NCBI GenBank assembly: GCA_944474755.1
Contig: OX104122.1
Span: forward strand, 20,733,714 to 20,797,713
Direction of reading: 5' to 3'
Length of the DNA stretch: 64,000 nt
Source: Limnoperna fortunei
Taxonomy: Eukaryota > Mollusca > Bivalvia > Mytilida > Modiolidae
Shown here: in pieces, positions 48,862 through 60,800 of the stretch
Layout of the letters: every line of letters starts with the position of its first letter
How positions within the stretch are numbered: the first letter of the stretch is position 1
Program-made: the position numbers and the translations under genes
The notes under the pieces: model-generated
Told to the model about the DNA's origin: nothing
What the model saw: only the letters and a program-made list of their open reading frames with translations
Databases searched by the model: none

Positions 48862-51800
48862 CTGGTAAAAAAAAATTAATAACATATAATGATCCATTTC
48901 TCCTTTTCATTTTATAATTACTTGATTAATACGACTAAAACAATTTAAAATGAAACTAGCTTTGAGGTTACAATCAAAATTGGACCATGATAATGCAAAC
49001 ACATGCTAAATATCGGTACATGTGTTATAAAGATATAAATTTGACCTACAGATAAAGGTCAAAGGTTAAGGTGGGCTGCAATAGTATGTAGCATATAATT
49101 CTTGTTAACATAAACCTATGTCCATGGCTCAGGGAAGATTAGTTATAACACTAACTGTGTAACCCTCTTTAAATAAAGACTTTATTATTATTATTATTAT
49201 TATTATTTATTATTGCCATTTGAGCCCCCTCTAGAAATTGGAGTTTTTTTTATGGTTTATTTTTTTTGGTGTTGACTGCAGTAGTAAAAACAATTATGTT
49301 CACACCAAAATATTTATTAGAACAGCTAATTACTTGTCAGGTTTTCATAGTTTATCAAACTGAATGCATATTTCATTTCATTTATATAGAAACCCCGTTG
49401 CCTAGTTTCACACTTGTCATGCTAGATACTGTTGGACACATTTGTCATGTGTTTAAAAATGAATTGATTTTTGAGTTTGGCATTTTTTTAATCGAAGAGA
49501 AATAAACAACAGTGTATAGATTATATTTTTGTAAATAAACAAAATCACAATGATAAGGCCGAGAAAAAAGAAATATGTTTATAAAAAACTAGCATAAAAT
49601 TGTTGTTAAAGATCAGGAGTGGATTTCACAAAAAGTCTGAAGTGTAAAATCTATCGTAAGTGTTGGAAGATCAAAGTCAAATCCATTGTGACAACAGTAC
49701 TTAAGAACGATTTTACACTTGTGACTTTTTGTGAAATTGACTCCTATTTCTTTCAATTAAACACCAAATAAATTTTTTTCCAATCAGCAAACACAAATTT
49801 CCACATAAGATCTACATCTATGTTAAAATCATTCACATATAAGGAGTCCATAATGTGGCCAGGAAATGTATTTCACCTCCACAATATAAAGTGTATAAAA
49901 AGGTAAGTTTTGAACTGACACAAAAATAAAATCAAAACATCTAATAATATCTGGAGGTGAAATGTAAAGGTCAAACTTGTGATGAAATGTCAGGGTAAAG
50001 TTTGCTGTCAAATGTCAAAATTAACAACAATAGTTCAAAATGTTTCATGATGATGCATCCACATGGGGAATACCACAAGTCTAGACCCAACAATAAAAGA
50101 ATTTATCTGTAAAAGAGCTAGAGGCTCATTGGAGTGTGTAGTCGCTCACCTGGACACAAATGACTTCAACTATGTTTAAATGTTTTCAATTGACAGTTTC
50201 AGTCTAGATGTTATAGCTTTTATGTTACTGGGCAAAAACTAAACATTTCTTCAAAAATTTTGGTTAAGTACAATAACTCCTATAAGGTGCCATCAGACAA
50301 TTTCTGAAAATTATACGACTTGTAGGCCTTGTACTTTAGGTTAATTTAGTAATTTACAGTTTTAATCTAGGTGTTATAGACTTTATAACACAAAAACTTA
50401 TTACTTTGTCCTTATTCATCATTAAAGGGCAATATAAGGAGTCCTCTAACAATTTAAGACTAAGCAATTATTTGTAAGCAGTGCTTGGCTGATCATTTGT
50501 GCAATTTACAGTTTCAAACCAGCTGTTATGGCATTTCAGTTACAGGGCAAAAAGTACAAATTTCACCAAAAATTAATTAAAGGACAATAACTCCTATAAA
50601 GGAGAAATCTGACAATTTTCAGACAATTAAATATTATTTATAAGCCTTATCCAGATTATTTTAGCAATTTACAATTTTACTCTAGGTTTTACAGTTTTTA
50701 ATTTTTTATACAAAAATTGGTAGTTTTGTCTTGAAACATCATTTAATTGAAATATCTATCAGGAGTCATCTGACAATTTTAGGCCATGTAAATGAATTGT
50801 AGAAATTGTAGTTACGCAATTTACAGTTTCACTCTAGCTGTTATAGTTTAAGGTTAAAAGATAAATTTTCATCAATAATCATCATTAAAAGACAATAACT
50901 CCTATAAGGAGTGATCTGACAATTTTGGATCAACAAAGTGTTTTGTGAGCATTGTCTTGCTCACCTTTCAAGCAATTTACAATGTCAATCTAGCTCTTAC
51001 AGTCTACAAGTTATATTGTAAAAACTGAAAATGTCAAAAATAGTCATTTAAGGACAATAACTCCTACAGGAAGCCATTATTTAACTTCACACTAATAGCA
51101 ACCATTGTAGAGCGTAATGTGCTGAAAATTTTGAGGTAACAAATTTTTATAGCTATTATAATTTTTAAGATATTGACCAAAAATGTGTGTTGACAACTAT
51201 GTTCTATTTTTGTAACAGTGGTCACTTATGTCTCTTGTACCCTGGGTACAAATTTGAAACTAGTAACCCGACTGATGATAGTGGCCAAGTATGAAAAAAT
51301 GACCCTCTGGTTTCAGAGGAGAAGATTTTTGAAAAACTTTACAACAGACAAAGGAGAGCAGACAGATGATGGATGCCAAGTGATTGCCAAAGCTTCGGTC
51401 CATGTGAGCTAAAAAGGAGGAGGAAGAAAAGTACAATATCTTTCTTCTAAGAATAGAAGGCATAATAAAAAAAGTAGAGCAGACATTCATAGACTACTCA
51501 TGTAGATAGATGGACAAAATGAAGTGTGGATAGGTGGACAAAGGCTATGGTTGGTAGACTGTACATGTGGATATGTGGACAAAGGCTAGGGTTGGTAGAC
51601 TGTCCATGTGGATAGGTGGACAAAGGCTAGGGTTGGTAGACTGTCCATGTGGATAGGTGGAAAGGCTAATGAAGGTAGACAGTCCATGTGGAAAGGTGGA
51701 CACAGGCTAGGGTTGGTAGACTGTCCATGTGGATAGGTAGACAAAGGCTAGGGTTGGTAGGCTGTCCATGTGGATAGGTGGACATAGGCTAGTGTTGGTA

Positions 51801-54800
51801 GACAGTCCATGTGGAAAGGTGGACAAGGGCTAGGGTTGGTAGACTGTCCATGTGGATAGGTGGAAAGGCTAATGAAGGTACAGTCCATGTGGAAAGGTGG
51901 ACAAAGGCTAGGGTTGGTTGACTGCCATGTGGATAGGTGGACATAGGCTAGTGTTGGTAGACGGTCCATGTGAAATGGTGGACAAAGGCTAGGGTTGGTA
52001 GACTGTCCTTATGGATAGGTGGAAATAGGCTAGGCTTGGTAGACTGTCCATGTGGATATGTGGACAAAGGCTAGGGTTGGTAGACTGTCCATGTGGATAG
52101 GTGGACAAAGGCTAGGGTTGGTAGACTGTCCATGTGGATAGGTGGAAAGGCTAATGAAGGTAGACAGTCCATGTGGAAAGGTGGACACAGGCTACGGTTG
52201 GTAGACTGTCCATGTGGATAGGTAGACAAAGTCTAGGGTTGGTAGACTGTCCATGTGGATAGGTGGACAAAGGCTAGGGTTGGTAGACTGTCCATGTGGA
52301 TATGTGGAAAGGCTAATGAAGGTAGACAGTCCATGTGGAAAGGTGGACAAAGGCTAGGGTTGGTAGACTGTCCATGTGGATAGGTGGACATAGGCTAGTG
52401 TTGGTAGACCATCCATGTGAAATGGTGGACAAAGGCTAGGGTTGGTAGACTGTCCTTATGGATAGGTAGAAATAGGCTAGGCTTGGTAGACTGTCCATGT
52501 GGATAGGTGGACAAAGGCTATTGTTGGTAGACTGTCATTTTGGATAGGTGGACAAAGGCTAGTGGATAGGTGGACAAAGGCTAGGGTTGGTAGACTGTCC
52601 ATGTGGATAGGTGGACAAGGTTAGTGTTGGTACACTGTCATTGTGGATAGGTGGACAAAGGCTAGGGTTGGTAGACTGTCCATGTGGGTAGGTTGACAAA
52701 GGCTAGTGTTGGTACACTGTCATTGTGGATAGGTGGACAAAGGCTAGGGTTGGTAGACTGTCCATGTGGATAGGTGGACAAAGGCTAGGGCTGGTAGACT
52801 GTCCATGTGGATAGGTGGACAAAGGCTAGGGTTGGTAGACTGTCCATGTGGGTAGGTCGACAAAGGCTAGTGTTGGTACACTGTCATTGTGGATAGGTGG
52901 ACAAAGGCTAGATTTGGTAGACTGTCCATGTGGATAGGCGGACAAAGGCTAGGGTTGGTAGACTGTCCTTTTGGATAGGTGGAAATAGGCTAGGCTTGGT
53001 AGATGGTCCATGTGGATAGGTGGACAAAGGCAGGTGTTGGTAGACTGTCCATGTGGATAGGTAGACAAAGGCTAGTGTTGGTAGACTGTTTATGTGGACA
53101 GAAGGACAAAGGCTAGGGTTGGTAGACTGTTCATGTGGATAGATGACAAAAGCAGGTGTTTGTAGATTGTTCATGTGGATAGGTGGACAAGTGCTGGGGT
53201 TGGTAGACTGTCCATGTGGATAGGAGGACAAAGGCTGGAGTTGGTAGACTTTCCATGTGGATAGAGGACAAAAGCAGGTGTTGGTAGACTGTCCATGCGG
53301 ATAGGTGGACAAAGGCTAGGGTTGGTAGACTGTCCATGTAGATATACGACAAAAGCAGGTGTTGGTAGATTGTCCATGTGGATAGGTGGACAAAGGCTGG
53401 GGTTGGTAGACTGTCCATGTGGATAGGTGGACAAAGGCTGGGGTTGGTAGACTGTCCATGTGGATAGGTGGACAAAGGCAGGTGTCTGCAGACTGTCCAT
53501 GTGGATAGGTGGACAAAGGCAGGGGTTGGTTGGATAGACTGTCAATGTGGATAGGAGGACAAAGGCAGGGGTTGGCAGACTGTCCATGTGGATGAAGGCA
53601 GGGGTTGGTATTAGTGTGAGTAAGAAACATGTATTCTGTAAAAGTTGTAATTTAGTGTTCAATTTTTATGTAAACAAAACTTACTCCCACGTCCATCACG
53701 ATTATTTGTAGTATATTTTGTTGTTTGTTGTGGAGCTCTTTCTTCTGTTTCCATGGTTTCTAGTTGATCAGCATGGCTGAATATCCAATCAACTGCTCTC
53801 TCTACATTTCCATCCTGAATATAAACCATGACTTTATAAGTGCTAAATATAAGTGTTTGGAAATGAGTCAAAAATCAAAACAAATTTGTATTGTTGATTA
53901 ATTATTGATAATTAATTATTTATAAATAATTTTCTTCTCTAAACCGATCAAGTATTACACACATAGACCAAACTGACAGGTTTCCCAAGGATAGATCTAC
54001 ACGCTGCCCAGCTGGTCTCCAGGTTGCATTTACAAGATGCTCTCTCTTTGTGGTGTTATTAGGTAATAACATCAAAATCAAAAACCTAGCCACAGACCAT
54101 AGCTGCTGTGTTTGGAGAGTCCCATGCTCCTTGCACATAAATCAATGATTCTCAAACCATTCAATCAAATTACTAACATGGTTAATAAAATAATTCAGAG
54201 TATCAAACGAAGGATCCAGTTAAAAATAGTTACAGTTCACATGAGAATTCTCAAGATCAAGTATCCTAACAAGTTCTCCTGACACCTAACAAAAAATTCC
54301 GTTTAAAAAAGCAGTAAATTAAAACATTATGGCATGCATTTACATGTACTACTGTAAATGAATAAAATATTCAATGTGATCTTAATATAAACAAATGTGA
54401 GTTATTGTAAATCACATTTTGGTGCTTTTTTCACAATAATAAAAACATAGCAAAAATCATTGATATTTTTTTAATTTATTATGTATTTTATATCAGTTGG
54501 CATTGAGAGAATATGTGCTATGCACACAATATACAGTACTAGTCACATGATAAGTCACATGACCAATGTTAATGATTACCGTTGATTTTAGAGCTTTCAT
54601 TGCCTGATCCCTTGTAAATCCCATGGACATGATCATCATTAATGACTCCTCGTCAGGTTTAAATGATTCCCGTCTACTGGACTGACCTCCTGGTAACTGG
54701 AATGGTGATGAAAAATCTATAAAAAAAATATGAATACAAATTATGCTAAAACAAAGTGCCTTCATTTCTACTTTTATGTTTTTAATTAACTTTCAAGACT

Positions 54801-57800
54801 TGTTATCCCTTCTAATAATAGGACTCTACAATCTTTACATTTTAAAGCCTCCATTTTATTTGTAAACTCATTTCTTCAAATTCGATTCTCTATATATATA
54901 CCTCCATTTACTTTTCTGACATATATCTTCTAACCCTTACAAATCTGACAATTCTTCTCAGACTTATTTCTTCTTACCCGAGTCCTCCATGTGTTCCATC
55001 ACCCAGTTCATAGCTGCTTCTACTCCACTGTTGTTCGTGTTGAATACAGCTTTTTTACATCCCTCCATAGGAAATCCCATATCTACTAATTGTTGTACTG
55101 TTGACTCATCAATCTGTACTTCTGGAAAGTAAGTTACAGTATTTTCTTAAGTAAACTCAGTTTTATGCCACATTCAGCAATTTGTCAGCTATATAGTGGT
55201 GTCCAGTTTTCAAAAGAAAACTGGCAATTCTTGCCATTTATGATTGGAGTCAAGCACACACTGCCAGCAGTTGGACTCAAACATGCCACTTTAATTTTTA
55301 CAGGCATGTGATCAGTAGTAGAGGACTAACTACTTGAGCAGAGTTTATAAAAATGTTATTGAGTAACATAACAAGCAGTACACGATTCCAGCTTTTTCAA
55401 GCTCCTTTGACTGTATTGATTTGTTCGCTGAAATAGAGTTTTGTAGTTTTTGCCACTTTCAACAAATTTTTCATCATGTTTGTCCACAGTACCCAATAAA
55501 AACTGAAACCTTCAGTAGAACTTCAATATCTTAAAAATAATGACACAAACTCATAACCCCCAGTATTGAAATACTATCTTTCTATAAAAACCAGACATTT
55601 AATCTCATTTAAACATATACCTTGTGATTGCTGTTCATTTGGTAATTCCTCTTCGTCTGGTTGTAGGCCAGATCCTCGGTAAGCTGTAAGGTCAAGTTCA
55701 TCTGGAACATCTACCGATACATCTGATAACATAAATTATAATACTGTCAATGTTTTTCTCCTTAGCATCGAGTGGGACAGTCCCAAATGGATTGACCCTT
55801 GCAAAAGCTAAGGACATTCCTGGCAGATATGGGATAACATCTTAAAATATTATAACATAATTATAGAAGTTGATGTGTTTTAAGATGAACTTGCTCTTTC
55901 CACATTAAAGATACTGTTTGCAGATGTCAAGAAGAGTTGGCACTTTAAAGCACTTCAAATGGCAAAATTCTTGTTCCATACCCTTACTTTTCCAGTGTCC
56001 ATTACTTCCTGTCATTTGGGCCATTTTGTACATCTAAGGCATCATTTTACAATTTTTTTTGTTGGTGTTTTTTTATCCTGTTTAGGTCCTAAATAAAGCT
56101 GGAACAATGTGTGCTGTTAAGCAACCATTTACCATGATCTGCTATAGATATTGATATTTTTAAAACTGTTTGTTTGTTTGTTTGAATGGCGTTTTAACGC
56201 CACTTTCAGCAATTTTTCAGCTATTTCATGGCGTCCAGTTTTTATTGGTGGAGGAAGCCGGAGTACCCGAAGAGAACCCCCGACCTGCGGTAGAAAACTG
56301 GCAATCCTTGTCAATTAAGATTGGAGTCGAGTACACCCTGCCTGCAGTAAGAATCGAACCCGCAATCTCAGTGTTGACAGACCACGTGATCAATAGTAGA
56401 CGAACTACCTTGACCACTCGGCCACCGAGGCCCCTTTTTAAAACTGAAAATTGTGTCTCTTTCTTTCTGCAATATGAATGATCTCAAATCCAAAGAAAGG
56501 TATTTATTTTTGAAGCATAAAAAACATTCATACATGAATCCAAGAACGGTATTAATTAAACTAATTAATACGTTATTGTGAATCTTAAAAGAAAATTATA
56601 TAAAATATGTATACAGTCAAACATGGAAACAAAAAAACTGCATTTTATATAAAAGTTACACCAGGTAAAACTAGAAAAACTGTGAGCAATGCCCCCACCC
56701 CCACTTTCCAACTTTCAAAACATCCCAAATATTAATTAGATCAAAAAGTTGGCTATCAGGCCTATAATGGGACTACATGTATGTGACAAGATACTGTAAA
56801 AGTTTCATCAAATTCCATTCAGTGGTGTAGGTGGAGTTGCAGATAATATATGGGTACCCCCTTATGTTAATGACGAAGTCCATGGATTTCTATGGTCAAC
56901 CCCAAAAATCATTCTGATCAAAATGTTAAATATCAGGTGCACAATCGGACTATGTGACAAAGTTTGGTGTAAGTTTCATCGAATTCCATTCAGTAGTGTA
57001 GGAGGAGTTGCCGATAAAAGAAAGTGTAACAGACAGACAGACGGATAGACAGACACCCCATCACTATATACCCCTTTAGCAAAGGGTATAAAAAAGCTAT
57101 CATATTCAGTCTACAGGAAATAAATAACTGTCCATTATGTTCAGTAATCTGTTACACAGAGGTGCAAAGGAGTTAATGCAAACCTAGTTTTCTTGGTACC
57201 CAGTCATCACCAATAGTAAATTTTTTCAACTGAACCATCAGATAATCTGGAAACGATGAAAATCTTGTTCTCCTGAAAGAAATGAAATATATGATGAATT
57301 CCTTATTAAATGTACACAAAAACACATACAGATGTAAACTGAGATAAGTTCAGCACCCTACTGCTAAAAAAAAAATACTTTCAAAGATTAATAACATAAA
57401 GAAATTAATAAATTGCCTTTAAGAATAACATGATTTTTTATGAAAATGCCTACATTTAAAAGAAAACAGAGTAGGTTCAACCTTGACACTTCACTTCTTG
57501 AAATGCAGATTATATGTATGATAAATGTTTTAATATTTTAATTAAAACAGAAATTAGTACATACTTGCTGGCTACTGTTCGTCCTTTCACCTCTGAACTG
57601 TAAAAGTCTTCTACTGTTTCATTTGCTGCAAAACATTCTAAACAGGAAACCAGTGGGATTCTGGGTCGAACAAGATCTTTAGGGTCTCTGAAAAAAATTA
57701 ACATATTATTATTACAAAAGAAAATTGTTTCAATATAAATGCTTTGTTACATTAAATTGTCTTTTATACAGAAAGTCTTAAGGTATCTGACCCATAATTG

Positions 57801-60800
57801 AAGTTACCATTCAATTTTATTTTTTTGACCAAGAGATACAGCTTTATTAAATAAATGTATTGCTACTTAATGATACAAATTAAATATAGTTTTACTTTGA
57901 ATCACTAATAGTTTTGTGCCAAAATAGTTAGTTACTCAAATAGTATTTCCGATGTTTGCCGAACATTACCGAGGTAATACAATAGACGTCCGGGACACCA
58001 AATATGATGACGTGGTCATTTATGATCCGGATACCTTAAGCATTTATGTTATGTTATGAACAATTATTTCTTGGAGTGCAAGAATAAACCTACACATATA
58101 ATAATATTTTATTTTCTGTATAGCACTATAATTGTTTTATTTGTTTGAATGGTGTTTTAACGCCACTTTCAGCAATTTTTCAGCTATTTCATGGTGCTCA
58201 GTTTTTATTGGGGGAGGAAGCCGGAGTACCCGGAGAGAATCCCCGACCTGCGGTAGGAAAACTGGCAATCCTTGTCAATTAAGATTGGAATACACCCTGC
58301 CTGCAGTGAGAATCGAACTGGCACTATAATTATACATACAGTTTCTTCCCCTGTGACTCTGCCTCAGCTTTCCTTATTTCATATGCAGACACTTCATCTA
58401 AAAATAATAAGGTCATACTGGTATTATATTATAACATCAAATAAAATATATTGAAAAATAAAACAAGTGGTAAATTTACTTACGTAAAAGACATCAATAC
58501 ATAAAATACACAGACAATAATGGTATTTCCATTGTGGATCTTTTTTGAACTTCTGACACTTATCTCTCTCCCATATTGTTTTAGGGGCCTCGGTGGCCGA
58601 GTGGTCAAGGTAGTTCGTTTACTATTGATCACGTGGTCTGTCAACACTGAGATTGCGGGTTCGATTCTCACTGCAGGCAGGGTGTATTCCAATTCCAATT
58701 ACATATTGTTTTAAATGGAATAGTGTAACACTTAAGTCATGTTCATGCTTGACAAAGATAACAATAATGTTAATTTGGTGTAAAACATCCTTAACATGTC
58801 ATCAGTCATATTTTTACAAAAATTACAACTGCTTCCCTTCATGTCTCTCAACTTTCTCTGACCCTTACTACCATTTCCCTCCACTCCTGGACACACTTAT
58901 ATCCTAAAATCTTTTAACCTCAACCCACCTAACTGGCACTTCCTTATATTTCTGACATTCATTTTATGTCTGCTTCATAACAGTTGACATTACCTTTATT
59001 GGTGGCAGCATCTTACTGTACTGGTAGTGCTATAAATTACATTTATTGGTGGCAGCATCTAATGGTACTGGTGGTGCCTTGATAAGATAAAATTACCTTA
59101 TTTGGGGCAGCATCTAATGGTACTGGTAGTGCCTTGATAAAATAAAATTACCTTATTTAGGGCAGCATCTAATGGTACTGGTAGTGCCGAGATAAATTAA
59201 AATTGCCTTTTTTGGTGGCAGCATCTAACGATACTAGTAGTGCTAAGATAAAATTACCTTTATTGGTGGCAGCATCTAACGATACTGGTAGAACTAAGAT
59301 AAAATTACCTTTATTGGTGGCAGCATCTAACGATACTAGTAGTGCTAAGATAAAATTACCTGTATTGGTGGCAGCATCTAACGATACTGGTAGAACTAAG
59401 ATAAAATTACCTTTACTGGTGGCAGCATCTAAGGATACTAGTAGTGCTAAGATAAAATTACCTTTATTGGTGGCAGCATCTAACGGTACTGGTTGTGCTG
59501 AGATAAAATTACCTTTATTGGTGACAGCATCTAACGGTACAGGTAGTGCAAGATATAATTACCTTTAATGGTAGCAGCATCTAACGTTACTGGTAGCTAT
59601 GAGAAAAATTACCTTTATTGGTGGCAGAATCTAACGGTACTAGTAGCCATGAGAAAAATTACCTTTATTGGTGGCAGCATCTAACGGTACTGGTAGTGCT
59701 AAGATAAAATCATCACGGTTTGTATATTTGACTTTGTTACTCTGCAGACACTGAACTCTGTCTTCAATGCTGTACCTGAAGCAATCAGCAGGGTTGGCTG
59801 TACCTCTGGTATTTCTCTGGAAAAGTAATAAATCTCTAATTAATTACAACTAGAGGCTCCCAGGAGCCTGTAATCGCTCACCTGGAACCCAAATGACTTC
59901 AACTATATTTAAATTTTTAAAATTAACAGTTTCAGTCTAGTTGTTATAGCTTTTAAGTTACTGTGCAAAAACTAAACATTTCTTCAAAAATTTCAGTTAA
60001 GTACAATAACTCCTATAAGGTGCAATCAGACAATTTCTGAAAATTAAATGGTTTTGTAGGCCTTGTCCTTCAGGGAAGTTAGAAATTTACAGTTGTACTC
60101 TAGGTGTGTTATAGACTAATTTATAATACAAAAACTGTTCATTTGTCCAAATTCATAATTAAAGGGCAATAACTCCTATAAAGAGTCATCTTGCAATTTT
60201 GGACCAAGCAATCATTTGTAGGGCTTTTATTGCTGATCATCTGTGCAATTTACAGTTTCAATCTAGCTGCAACAGTTTTCAAGTTACAGGACAAAAATGG
60301 AAAAATTCATTAAAAAAATTGTCATTTAAGGGCAATAATCCCTATAAGGAGTCATCTGACAATTTCAGACCAATTAAGTGAATTGTAGGGCTTTTATTGC
60401 TAATCATTTTTGCTGGGTATAATTTCACTCTAGCTGTTATGGTTACAGGACAAAAACAAAAAAAATTCATTAAAAATTGACATTTAAGGGCAATAACTCC
60501 TATAAGGAGTCATCCGACAATTTTAGACTTATATGGTGAATTGTAGGGCTTGTATTGCTGATCATTTTTGCAATTAACAGTCTCACTCTAGCTGTTACAG
60601 TTTTTAAGTTACAGGACAAAAACGGAAAATTTCATAAAAAATTGCCATTTATAGGCAATAACTAATATAAGGAGTTGTCTAACAATTTCAGACCAATCAA
60701 GTGAATTGTAGGGCCTTTATTGCTGATCATTTGTGCAATTTACAGTTTCAATCTAGCTGTTATAATTTTCAAGTTACAGGACAAAAACGGAAAATGTCAT

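Noticed and set aside
51748..53662. Long overlapping minus-strand frames with repeated [15 protein letters not shown] words
   Set aside because: They are by-products of the 41-bp array; the period is not a multiple of three and all frames are open by composition.
58584..58665. Possible true tRNA gene (A and B boxes present)
   Set aside because: The flanking 12-bp target duplications and the shared extra sequence show it is a SINE head.
58480..58714. Frames reading through the SINE heads (and at 56170-56481, 58132-58329)
   Set aside because: The matching frames are present in every SINE copy, so they are not host genes.
59203..59568. Plus-strand 121-residue repetitive frame
   Set aside because: It is the antisense of the USP5-derived 51-bp array; the sense of the unit is the minus-strand exon.
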